The notes beneath the pieces are model-generated. The model was not told the DNA's origin. It saw only the letters and a list, made by a program, of their open reading frames with translations, and ran no database searches. 64,000 nt of DNA from Loxodes magnus (taxonomy: Eukaryota; Ciliophora; Karyorelictea; Loxodida; Loxodidae). Below are positions 1 to 11,823 of this stretch, in pieces. Location: NCBI GenBank assembly GCA_946699065.1, contig CAMPDV010002353.1:1-64000 (forward strand). Reading direction: 5' to 3'. How positions within the stretch are numbered: the first letter of the stretch is position 1; every line of letters begins with the position of its first letter. A program made the translations under genes and the position numbers.

Positions 1-61
1 TGAAAGTTAGCCTATAGAAAAGTGAAGAAGTAAAGTAAGAAAAGAATATCTAATGATAAGT

Positions 62-78
62 TTTCGTAGCAAGCACTA
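62..78 (+). promoter_or_regulatory. Conserved TTCG element, weakly CENP-B-box-like (one per monomer)
   Basis: The 17-base stretch 'tttcgtagcaagcacta' is given here for the first monomer; equivalents lie at the same place in nearly every copy. Against the core CENP-B box pattern, which needs TTCG, then A four bases later, then C and GGG, it matches TTCG, A and C but lacks GGG: six of nine required bases. Variable spot 3 lies inside it, but at positions the box leaves free. Binding by a CENP-B-like protein is speculation. Confidence 0.2.
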
Positions 79-125
79 AAATATGAGTTAGAATATCCAA
101 AATGTTAATAATAATGTATTAATTA

Positions 126-158
126 CGAATCTGTATTCGGTTTGTCAAGATATGCTTG
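126..158. other. Pair of short inverted repeats, conserved in nearly all monomers
   Basis: Shown for the first monomer. 'cgaat' (126-130) and 'attcg' (135-139) are complementary arms around a 4-base loop. 'caag' (146-149) and 'cttg' (155-158) are arms around a 5-base loop. Both are unchanged in the great majority of copies even though flanking spots vary (base 143, cassette F). Short dyads could form small hairpins when single-stranded. A functional role is inference. Confidence 0.5.
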
Positions 159-810
159 TAGATGAAAGTTAGCCTATAGAAAAGTGAAGAAGTAAAGTAA
201 GAAAAGAATATCTAATGATAAGTTTTCGTAGCAAGCACTAAAATATAAGTTAGAATATCCAAAATGTTAATAATAATGTATTAATTACGAATCTGTATTC
301 GGTTTGTCAAGATATGCTTGTAGATGAAAGTTAGTCTAAAGAAAAGTGAAGAAGTAAAGTAAGAAATTAAAATCTAATGATAAGTTTTCGTAGAAAACAC
401 TAAAATATAAGTTAGAATATCCATAATGTTAGTAATAATGTCACAATTACGAATCTGTATTCGGTTCGTCAAGATATGCTTGTAGATGAAAGTTAGTCTA
501 AAGAAAAGTGAAGAAGTAAAGTAAGAAATTAAAATCTAATGATAAGTTTTCGTAGCAAGCACTAAAATATAAGTTAGAATATCCAAAATGTTAGTAATAA
601 TATAATAATTACGAATCTGTATTCGGTTTGTCAAGATATGCTTGTAGATGAAAGTTAGTCTAAAGAAAAGTGAAGAAGTAAAGTAAGAAATTAAAATCTA
701 ATGATAAGTTTTCGTAGCAAGCACTAAAATATAAGTTAGAATATCCATAATGTTAGTAATAATATAATAATTACGAATCTGTATTCGGTTTGTCAAGATA
801 TGCTTGTAGA

Positions 811-3800
811 TGAAAGTTAGCCTATAGAAAAGTGAAGAAGTAAAGTAAGAAAAGAATATCTAATGATAAGTTTTCGTAGCAAGCACTAAAATATAAGTTA
901 GAATATCCAAAATGTTAATAATAATGTATTAATTACGAATCTGTATTCGGTTTGTCAAGATATGCTTGTAGATGAAAGTTAGCCTATAGAAAAGTGAAGA
1001 AGTAAAGTAAGAAAAGAATATCTAATGATAAGTTTTCGTAGCAAGCACTAAAATATGAGTTAGAATATCCAAAATGTTAATAATAATGTATTAATTACGA
1101 ATCTGTATTCGGTTTGTCAAGATATGCTTGTAGATGAAAGTTAGCCTATAGAAAAGTGAAGAAGTAAAGTAAGAAAAGAATATCTAATGATAAGTTTTCG
1201 TAGCAAGCACTAAAATATAAGTTAGAATATCCAAAATGTTAATAATAATGTATTAATTACGAATCTGTATTCGGTTTGTCAAGATATGCTTGTAGATGAA
1301 AGTTAGCCTATAGAAAAGTGAAGAAGTAAAGTAAGAAAAGAATATCTAATGATAAGTTTTCGTAGCAAGCACTAAAATATGAGTTAGAATATCCAAAATG
1401 TTAGTAATAATATAATAATTACGAATCTGTATTCGGTTTGTCAAGATATGCTTGTAGATGAAAGTTAGCCTATAGAAAAGTGAAGAAGTAAAGTAAGAAA
1501 AGAATATCTAATGATAAGTTTTCGTAGCAAGCACTAAAATATGAGTTAGAATATCCAAAATGTTAGTAATAATATAATAATTACGAATCTGTATTCGGTT
1601 TGTCAAGATATGCTTGTAGATGAAAGTTAGCCTATAGAAAAGTGAAGAAGTAAAGTAAGAAAAGAATATCTAATGATAAGTTTTCGTAGCAAGCACTAAA
1701 ATATGAGTTAGAATATCCAAAATGTTAGTAATAATATAATAATTACGAATCTGTATTCGGTTTGTCAAGATATGCTTGTAGATGAAAGTTAGCCTATAGA
1801 AAAGTGAAGAAGTAAAGTAAGAAAAGAATATCTAATGATAAGTTTTCGTAGCAAGCACTAAAATATGAGTTAGAATATCCAAAATGTTAGTAATAATATA
1901 ATAATTACGAATCTGTATTCGGTTTGTCAAGATATGCTTGTAGATGAAAGTTAGCCTATAGAAAAGTGAAGAAGTAAAGTAAGAAAAGAATATCTAATGA
2001 TAAGTTTTCGTAGCAAGCACTAAAATATAAGTTAGAATATCCAAAATGTTAATAATAATGTATTAATTACGAATCTGTATTCGGTTTGTCAAGATATGCT
2101 TGTAGATGAAAGTTAGCCTATAGAAAAGTGAAGAAGTAAAGTAAGAAAAGAATATCTAATGATAAGTTTTCGTAGCAAGCACTAAAATATGAGTTAGAAT
2201 ATCCAAAATGTTAGTAATAATATAATAATTACGAATCTGTATTCGGTTTGTCAAGATATGCTTGTAGATGAAAGTTAGCCTATAGAAAAGTGAAGAAGTA
2301 AAGTAAGAAAAGAATATCTAATGATAAGTTTTCGTAGCAAGCACTAAAATATGAGTTAGAATATCCAAAATGTTAGTAATAATATAATAATTACGAATCT
2401 GTATTCGGTTTGTCAAGATATGCTTGTAGATGAAAGTTAGCCTATAGAAAAGTGAAGAAGTAAGTAAGAAAAGAATATCTAATGATAAGTTTTCGTAGCA
2501 AGCACTAAAATATAAGTTAGAATATCCAAAATGTTAATAATAATGTATTAATTACGAATCTGTATTCGGTTTGTCAAGATATGCTTGTAGATGAAAGTTA
2601 GCCTATAGAAAAGTGAAGAAGTAAAGTAAGAAAAGAATATCTAATGATAAGTTTTCGTAGCAAGCACTAAAATATAAGTTAGAATATCCAAAATGTTAAT
2701 AATAATGTATTAATTACGAATCTGTATTCGGTTTGTCAAGATATGCTTGTAGATGAAAGTTAGCCTATAGAAAAGTGAAGAAGTAAAGTAAGAAAAGAAT
2801 ATCTAATGATAAGTTTTCGTAGCAAGCACTAAAATATGAGTTAGAATATCCAAAATGTTAGTAATAATATAATAATTACGAATCTGTATTCGGTTTGTCA
2901 AGATATGCTTGTAGATGAAAGTTAGCCTATAGAAAAGTGAAGAAGTAAAGTAAGAAAAGAATATCTAATGATAAGTTTTCGTAGCAAGCACTAAAATATG
3001 AGTTAGAATATCCAAAATGTTAGTAATAATATAATAATTACGAATCTGTATTCGGTTTGTCAAGATATGCTTGTAGATGAAAGTTAGCCTATAGAAAAGT
3101 GAAGAAGTAAAGTAAGAAAAGAATATCTAATGATAAGTTTTCGTAGCAAGCACTAAAATATGAGTTAGAATATCCAAAATGTTAGTAATAATATAATAAT
3201 TACGAATCTGTATTCGGTTTGTCAAGATATGCTTGTAGATGAAAGTTAGCCTATAGAAAAGTGAAGAAGTAAAGTAAGAAAAGAATATCTAATGATAAGT
3301 TTTCGTAGCAAGCACTAAAATATAAGTTAGAATATCCAAAATGTTAATAATAATGTATTAATTACGAATCTGTATTCGGTTTGTCAAGATATGCTTGTAG
3401 ATGAAAGTTAGCCTATAGAAAAGTGAAGAAGTAAAGTAAGAAAAGAATATCTAATGATAAGTTTTCGTAGCAAGCACTAAAATATGAGTTAGAATATCCA
3501 AAATGTTAATAATAATGTATTAATTACGAATCTGTATTCGGTTTGTCAAGATATGCTTGTAGATGAAAGTTAGCCTATAGAAAAGTGAAGAAGTAAAGTA
3601 AGAAAAGAATATCTAATGATAAGTTTTCGTAGCAAGCACTAAAATATAAGTTAGAATATCCAAAATGTTAATAATAATGTATTAATTACGAATCTGTATT
3701 CGGTTTGTCAAGATATGCTTGTAGATGAAAGTTAGCCTATAGAAAAGTGAAGAAGTAAAGTAAGAAAAGAATATCTAATGATAAGTTTTCGTAGCAAGCA

Positions 3801-6800
3801 CTAAAATATAAGTTAGAATATCCAAAATGTTAATAATAATGTATTAATTACGAATCTGTATTCGGTTTGTCAAGATATGCTTGTAGATGAAAGTTAGCCT
3901 ATAGAAAAGTGAAGAAGTAAAGTAAGAAAAGAATATCTAATGATAAGTTTTCGTAGCAAGCACTAAAATATAAGTTAGAATATCCAAAATGTTAATAATA
4001 ATGTATTAATTACGAATCTGTATTCGGTTTGTCAAGATATGCTTGTAGATGAAAGTTAGCCTATAGAAAAGTGAAGAAGTAAAGTAAGAAAAGAATATCT
4101 AATGATAAGTTTTCGTAGCAAGCACTAAAATATGAGTTAGAATATCCAAAATGTTAGTAATAATATAATAATTACGAATCTGTATTCGGTTTGTCAAGAT
4201 ATGCTTGTAGATGAAAGTTAGCCTATAGAAAAGTGAAGAAGTAAAGTAAGAAAAGAATATCTAATGATAAGTTTTCGTAGCAAGCACTAAAATATAAGTT
4301 AGAATATCCATAATGTTAGTAATAATATAATAATTACGAATCTGTATTCGGTTTGTCAAGATATGCTTGTAGATGAAAGTTAGCCTATAGAAAAGTGAAG
4401 AAGTAAAGTAAGAAAAGAATATCTAATGATAAGTTTTCGTAGCAAGCACTAAAATATAAGTTAGAATATCCAAAATGTTAATAATAATGTATTAATTACG
4501 AATCTGTATTCGGTTTGTCAAGATATGCTTGTAGATGAAAGTTAGCCTATAGAAAAGTGAAGAAGTAAAGTAAGAAAAGAATATCTAATGATAAGTTTTC
4601 GTAGCAAGCACTAAAATATAAGTTAGAATATCCAAAATGTTAATAATAATGTATTAATTACGAATCTGTATTCGGTTTGTCAAGATATGCTTGTAGATGA
4701 AAGTTAGCCTATAGAAAAGTGAAGAAGTAAAGTAAGAAAAGAATATCTAATGATAAGTTTTCGTAGCAAGCACTAAAATATGAGTTAGAATATCCAAAAT
4801 GTTAGTAATAATATAATAATTACGAATCTGTATTCGGTTTGTCAAGATATGCTTGTAGATGAAAGTTAGCCTATAGAAAAGTGAAGAAGTAAAGTAAGAA
4901 AAGAATATCTAATGATAAGTTTTCGTAGCAAGCACTAAAATATGAGTTAGAATATCCAAAATGTTAGTAATAATATAATAATTACGAATCTGTATTCGGT
5001 TTGTCAAGATATGCTTGTAGATGAAAGTTAGCCTATAGAAAAGTGAAGAAGTAAAGTAAGAAAAGAATATCTAATGATAAGTTTTCGTAGCAAGCACTAA
5101 AATATGAGTTAGAATATCCAAAATGTTAGTAATAATATAATAATTACGAATCTGTATTCGGTTTGTCAAGATATGCTTGTAGATGAAAGTTAGCCTATAG
5201 AAAAGTGAAGAAGTAAAGTAAGAAAAGAATATCTAATGATAAGTTTTCGTAGCAAGCACTAAAATATGAGTTAGAATATCCAAAATGTTAGTAATAATAT
5301 AATAATTACGAATCTGTATTCGGTTTGTCAAGATATGCTTGTAGATGAAAGTTAGCCTATAGAAAAGTGAAGAAGTAAAGTAAGAAAAGAATATCTAATG
5401 ATAAGTTTTCGTAGCAAGCACTAAAATATAAGTTAGAATATCCAAAATGTTAATAATAATGTATTAATTACGAATCTGTATTCGGTTTGTCAAGATATGC
5501 TTGTAGATGAAAGTTAGCCTATAGAAAAGTGAAGAAGTAAAGTAAGAAAAGAATATCTAATGATAAGTTTTCGTAGCAAGCACTAAAATATAAGTTAGAA
5601 TATCCAAAATGTTAATAATAATGTATTAATTACGAATCTGTATTCGGTTTGTCAAGATATGCTTGTAGATGAAAGTTAGCCTATAGAAAAGTGAAGAAGT
5701 AAAGTAAGAAAAGAATATCTAATGATAAGTTTTCGTAGCAAGCACTAAAATATGAGTTAGAATATCCAAAATGTTAGTAATAATATAATAATTACGAATC
5801 TGTATTCGGTTTGTCAAGATATGCTTGTAGATGAAAGTTAGCCTATAGAAAAGTGAAGAAGTAAAGTAAGAAAAGAATATCTAATGATAAGTTTTCGTAG
5901 CAAGCACTAAAATATGAGTTAGAATATCCAAAATGTTAGTAATAATATAATAATTACGAATCTGTATTCGGTTTGTCAAGATATGCTTGTAGATGAAAGT
6001 TAGCCTATAGAAAAGTGAAGAAGTAAAGTAAGAAAAGAATATCTAATGATAAGTTTTCGTAGCAAGCACTAAAATATAAGTTAGAATATCCAAAATGTTA
6101 ATAATAATGTATTAATTACGAATCTGTATTCGGTTTGTCAAGATATGCTTGTAGATGAAAGTTAGCCTATAGAAAAGTGAAGAAGTAAAGTAAGAAAAGA
6201 ATATCTAATGATAAGTTTTCGTAGCAAGCACTAAAATATAAGTTAGAATATCCAAAATGTTAATAATAATGTATTAATTACGAATCTGTATTCGGTTTGT
6301 CAAGATATGCTTGTAGATGAAAGTTAGCCTATAGAAAAGTGAAGAAGTAAAGTAAGAAAAGAATATCTAATGATAAGTTTTCGTAGCAAGCACTAAAATA
6401 TGAGTTAGAATATCCAAAATGTTAGTAATAATATAATAATTACGAATCTGTATTCGGTTTGTCAAGATATGCTTGTAGATGAAAGTTAGCCTATAGAAAA
6501 GTGAAGAAGTAAAGTAAGAAAAGAATATCTAATGATAAGTTTTCGTAGCAAGCACTAAAATATGAGTTAGAATATCCAAAATGTTAGTAATAATATAATA
6601 ATTACGAATCTGTATTCGGTTTGTCAAGATATGCTTGTAGATGAAAGTTAGCCTATAGAAAAGTGAAGAAGTAAAGTAAGAAAAGAATATCTAATGATAA
6701 GTTTTCGTAGCAAGCACTAAAATATGAGTTAGAATATCCAAAATGTTAGTAATAATATAATAATTACGAATCTGTATTCGGTTTGTCAAGATATGCTTGT

Positions 6801-7451
6801 AGATGAAAGTTAGCCTATAGAAAAGTGAAGAAGTAAAGTAAGAAAAGAATATCTAATGATAAGTTTTCGTAGCAAGCACTAAAATATGAGTTAGAATATC
6901 CAAAATGTTAGTAATAATATAATAATTACGAATCTGTATTCGGTTTGTCAAGATATGCTTGTAGATGAAAGTTAGCCTATAGAAAAGTGAAGAAGTAAAG
7001 TAAGAAAAGAATATCTAATGATAAGTTTTCGTAGCAAGCACTAAAATATAAGTTAGAATATCCAAAATGTTAATAATAATGTATTAATTACGAATCTGTA
7101 TTCGGTTTGTCAAGATATGCTTGTAGATGAAAGTTAGCCTATAGAAAAGTGAAGAAGTAAAGTAAGAAAAGAATATCTAATGATAAGTTTTCGTAGCAAG
7201 CACTAAAATATGAGTTAGAATATCCAAAATGTTAGTAATAATATAATAATTACGAATCTGTATTCGGTTTGTCAAGATATGCTTGTAGATGAAAGTTAGC
7301 CTATAGAAAAGTGAAGAAGTAAAGTAAGAAAAGAATATCTAATGATAAGTTTTCGTAGCAAGCACTAAAATATGAGTTAGAATATCCAAAATGTTAGTAA
7401 TAATATAATAATTACGAATCTGTATTCGGTTTGTCAAGATATGCTTGTAGA
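811..7451. repeat. Satellite sub-block 2: homogeneous a/b domain, 41 monomers
   Basis: All 41 monomers carry the C,G front. Order: a-q-a, bbbb, a, bb, aa, bbb, a-q-aaa, b-f, aa, bbbb, aa, bb, aa, bbbb, a, bb. The only non-a/b forms are two q monomers (973 and 3400) and one f (4210). Runs of 'aa' then 'bbbb' and 'aa' then 'bb' recur from 4372 to 7451, suggesting an imperfect multi-monomer unit. One 1-bp deletion occurs at about 2462 (A run in 'taaag'). Confidence 0.9.
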
Positions 7452-10400
7452 TGAAAGTTAGTCTAAAGAAAAGTGAAGAAGTAAAGTAAGAAATTAAAAT
7501 CTAATGATAAGTTTTCGTAGCAAGCACTAAAATATAAGTTAGAATATCCAAAATGTTAATAATAATGTATTAATTACGAATCTGTATTCGGTTTGTCAAG
7601 ATATGCTTGTAGATGAAAGTTAGCCTATAGAAAAGTGAAGAAGTAAAGTAAGAAAAGAATATCTAATGATAAGTTTTCGTAGCAAGCACTAAAATATGAG
7701 TTAGAATATCCAAAATGTTAGTAATAATATAATAATTACGAATCTGTATTCGGTTTGTCAAGATATGCTTGTAGATGAAAGTTAGCCTATAGAAAAGTGA
7801 AGAAGTAAAGTAAGAAAAGAATATCTAATGATAAGTTTTCGTAGCAAGCACTAAAATATAAGTTAGAATATCCAAAATGTTAGTAATAATATAATAATTA
7901 CGAATCTGTATTCGGTTTGTCAAGATATGCTTGTAGATGAAAGTTAGTCTAAAGAAAAGTGAAGAAGTAAAGTAAGAAATTAAAATCTAATGATAAGTTT
8001 TCGTAGCAAACACTAAAATATAAGTTAGAATATCCATAATGTTAGTAATAATGTCACAATTACGAATCTGTATTCGGTTTGTCAAGATATGCTTGTAGAT
8101 GAAAGTTAGCCTATAGAAAAGTGAAGAAGTAAAGTAAGAAAAGAATATCTAATGATAAGTTTTCGTAGCAAGCACTAAAATATGAGTTAGAATATCCAAA
8201 ATGTTAGTAATAATATAATAATTACGAATCTGTATTCGGTTTGTCAAGATATGCTTGTAGATGAAAGTTAGCCTATAGAAAAGTGAAGAAGTAAAGTAAG
8301 AAATTAAAATCTAATGATAAGTTTTCGTAGCAAGCACTAAAATATAAGTTAGAATATCCAAAATGTTAATAATAATGTATTAATTACGAATCTGTATTCG
8401 GTTTGTCAAGATATGCTTGTAGATGAAAGTTAGCCTATAGAAAAGTGAAGAAGTAAAGTAAGAAAAGAATATCTAATGATAAGTTTTCGTAGCAAGCACT
8501 AAAATATGAGTTAGAATATCCAAAATGTTAGTAATAATATAATAATTACGAATCTGTATTCGGTTTGTCAAGATATGCTTGTAGATGAAAGTTAGCCTAT
8601 AGAAAAGTGAAGAAGTAAAGTAAGAAAAGAATATCTAATGATAAGTTTTCGTAGCAAGCACTAAAATATAAGTTAGAATATCCAAAATGTTAGTAATAAT
8701 ATAATAATTACGAATCTGTATTCGGTTTGTCAAGATATGCTTGTAGATGAAAGTTAGTCTAAAGAAAAGTGAAGAAGTAAAGTAAGAAATTAAAATCTAA
8801 TGATAAGTTTTCGTAGCAAGCACTAAAATATAAGTTAGAATATCCAAAATGTTAGTAATAATATAATAATTACGAATCTGTATTCGGTTTGTCAAGATAT
8901 GCTTGTAGATGAAAGTTAGCCTATAGAAAAGTGAAGAAGTAAAGTAAGAAATTAAAATCTAATGATAAGTTTTCGTAGCAAGCACTAAAATATAAGTTAG
9001 AATATCCAAAATGTTAATAATAATGTATTAATTACGAATCTGTATTCGGTTTGTCAAGATATGCTTGTAGATGAAAGTTAGCCTATAGAAAAGTGAAGAA
9101 GTAAAGTAAGAAAAGAATATCTAATGATAAGTTTTCGTAGCAAGCACTAAAATATGAGTTAGAATATCCAAAATGTTAGTAATAATATAATAATTACGAA
9201 TCTGTATTCGGTTTGTCAAGATATGCTTGTAGATGAAAGTTAGCCTATAGAAAAGTGAAGAAGTAAAGTAAGAAAAGAATATCTAATGATAAGTTTTCGT
9301 AGCAAGCACTAAAATATAAGTTAGAATATCCAAAATGTTAATAATAATGTATTAATTACGAATCTGTATTCGGTTTGTCAAGATATGCTTGTAGATGAAA
9401 GTTAGCCTATAGAAAAGTGAAGAAGTAAAGTAAGAAAAGAATATCTAATGATAAGTTTTCGTAGCAAGCACTAAAATATGAGTTAGAATATCCAAAATGT
9501 TAGTAATAATATAATAATTACGAATCTGTATTCGGTTTGTCAAGATATGCTTGTAGATGAAGTTAGCCTATAGAAAAGTGAAGAAGTAAAGTAAGAAAAG
9601 AATATCTAATGATAAGTTTTCGTAGCAAGCACTAAAATATAAGTTAGAATATCCAAAATGTTAGTAATAATATAATAATTACGAATCTGTATTCGGTTTG
9701 TCAAGATATGCTTGTAGATGAAAGTTAGCCTATAGAAAAGTGAAGAAGTAAAGTAAGAAATTAAAATCTAATGATAAGTTTTCGTAGCAAGCACTAAAAT
9801 ATAAGTTAGAATATCCAAAATGTTAATAATAATGTATTAATTACGAATCTGTATTCGGTTTGTCAAGATATGCTTGTAGATGAAAGTTAGCCTATAGAAA
9901 AGTGAAGAAGTAAAGTAAGAAAAGAATATCTAATGATAAGTTTTCGTAGCAAGCACTAAAATATGAGTTAGAATATCCAAAATGTTAGTAATAATATAAT
10001 AATTACGAATCTGTATTCGGTTTGTCAAGATATGCTTGTAGATGAAAGTTAGCCTATAGAAAAGTGAAGAAGTAAAGTAAGAAAAGAATATCTAATGATA
10101 AGTTTTCGTAGCAAGCACTAAAATATAAGTTAGAATATCCAAAATGTTAGTAATAATATAATAATTACGAATCTGTATTCGGTTTGTCAAGATATGCTTG
10201 TAGATGAAAGTTAGTCTAAAGAAAAGTGAAGAAGTAAAGTAAGAAATTAAAATCTAATGATAAGTTTTCGTAGCAAGCACTAAAATATAAGTTAGAATAT
10301 CCAAAATGTTAGTAATAATATAATAATTACGAATCTGTATTCGGTTTGTCAAGATATGCTTGTAGATGAAAGTTAGCCTATAGAAAAGTGAAGAAGTAAA

Positions 10401-11823
10401 GTAAGAAAGAATATCTAATGATAAGTTTTCGTAGCAAGCACTAAAATATGAGTTAGAATATCCAAAATGTTAGTAATAATATAATAATTACGAATCTGTA
10501 TTCGGTTTGTCAAGATATGCTTGTAGATGAAAGTTAGCCTATAGAAAAGTGAAGAAGTAAAGTAAGAAAAGAATATCTAATGATAAGTTTTCGTAGCAAG
10601 CACTAAAATATAAGTTAGAATATCCAAAATGTTAATAATAATGTATTAATTACGAATCTGTATTCGGTTTGTCAAGATATGCTTGTAGATGAAAGTTAGC
10701 CTATAGAAAAGTGAAGAAGTAAAGTAAGAAAAGAATATCTAATGATAAGTTTTCGTAGCAAGCACTAAAATATGAGTTAGAATATCCAAAATGTTAGTAA
10801 TAATATAATAATTACGAATCTGTATTCGGTTTGTCAAGATATGCTTGTAGATGAAAGTTAGCCTATAGAAAAGTGAAGAAGTAAAGTAAGAAAAGAATAT
10901 CTAATGATAAGTTTTCGTAGCAAGCACTAAAATATGAGTTAGAATATCCAAAATGTTAGTAATAATATAATAATTACGAATCTGTATTCGGTTTGTCAAG
11001 ATATGCTTGTAGATGAAAGTTAGTCTAAAGAAAAGTGAAGAAGTAAAGTAAGAAATTAAAATCTAATGATAAGTTTTCGTAGCAAGCACTAAAATATAAG
11101 TTAGAATATCCAAAATGTTAATAATAATGTATTAATTACGAATCTGTATTCGGTTTGTCAAGATATGCTTGTAGATGAAAGTTAGCCTATAGAAAAGTGA
11201 AGAAGTAAAGTAAGAAAAGAATATCTAATGATAAGTTTTCGTAGCAAGCACTAAAATATGAGTTAGAATATCCAAAATGTTAGTAATAATATAATAATTA
11301 CGAATCTGTATTCGGTTTGTCAAGATATGCTTGTAGATGAAAGTTAGCCTATAGAAAAGTGAAGAAGTAAAGTAAGAAAAGAATATCTAATGATAAGTTT
11401 TCGTAGCAAGCACTAAAATATAAGTTAGAATATCCAAAATGTTAGTAATAATATAATAATTACGAATCTGTATTCGGTTTGTCAAGATATGCTTGTAGAT
11501 GAAAGTTAGTCTAAAGAAAAGTGAAGAAGTAAAGTAAGAAATTAAAATCTAATGATAAGTTTTCGTAGCAAACACTAAAATATAAGTTAGAATATCCATA
11601 ATGTTAGTAATAATGTCACAATTACGAATCTGTATTCGGTTTGTCAAGATATGCTTGTAGATGAAAGTTAGCCTATAGAAAAGTGAAGAAGTAAAGTAAG
11701 AAAAGAATATCTAATGATAAGTTTTCGTAGCAAGCACTAAAATATGAGTTAGAATATCCAAAATGTTAGTAATAATATAATAATTACGAATCTGTATTCG
11801 GTTTGTCAAGATATGCTTGTAGA
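7452..11823. repeat. Satellite sub-block 3: mosaic domain with n, i, j, g monomers, 27 monomers
   Basis: Order: n-b-i-g-b, j-b-i-e, j-b-a-b-i, j-b-i-e, b-a-b-b, n-b-i-g-b. The five-monomer run n-b-i-g-b both opens (7452) and closes (11014) the block, 22 monomers apart. The run j-b-i-e occurs twice, nine monomers apart. Types i, j and n are recombinant forms mixing the C,G and T,T families within one monomer. Two 1-bp deletions occur, at about 9560 and 10405, both in A runs. Confidence 0.85.

Larger units (their letters stand above)
1..162. repeat. Reference monomer (type q) with internal map
   Basis: This first copy defines the monomer coordinates. Bases 1-15 hold the first variable spot. 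Bases 16-46 are purine-rich on this strand (28 of 31). Bases 41-50 hold the second variable spot. Bases 61-78 contain a conserved TTCG and the third spot. Base 85 (here G) and base 100 (here A) are the single-base spots. Bases 108-120 carry cassette F1. Bases 126-139 form a short inverted repeat, 'cgaat' and 'attcg' around 'ctgt'. Bases 146-158 form a second, 'caag' and 'cttg' around 'atatg'. CpG sites conserved in nearly all copies fall at 65-66, 126-127 and 138-139; d and G monomers have a fourth at 143-144. The choice of base 1 is arbitrary. Type q (G85 with F1) is a rare mosaic of b front and a tail, seen at only a handful of places. Confidence 0.95.
1..810. repeat. Satellite sub-block 1: mixed lead-in, 5 monomers
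   Basis: Monomer order is q-a-d-e-c. The d monomer at 325-486 carries all its diagnostic bases: 'aaaaca' at spot 3, the 'gtcac' cassette and C143. The run d-e-c is the same order seen repeatedly after 35 kb, so this looks like the right-hand end of a higher-order unit that begins left of the window. Confidence 0.9.

Noticed and set aside
76..90. TATA-like promoter ('aaaatataag') in A85 monomers
   Set aside because: It is a by-product of AT-rich repeat sequence; there is no associated transcription unit or coding region. Satellite transcription is possible but not supported from sequence.
77..92. Yeast-type origin consensus on the minus strand ('acttatatttt' in A85 monomers, 10 of 11 matches)
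   Set aside because: Near matches are expected by chance in sequence that is about 73% A+T, the G85 monomers lose it, and nothing indicates a budding yeast host.
108..120. The F1, F2 and F3 cassettes as a coded or programmed variable element
   Set aside because: Only three main forms exist, they are linked to neighbouring variants, and hybrids look like ordinary conversion products; no recombinase or flanking site is present.
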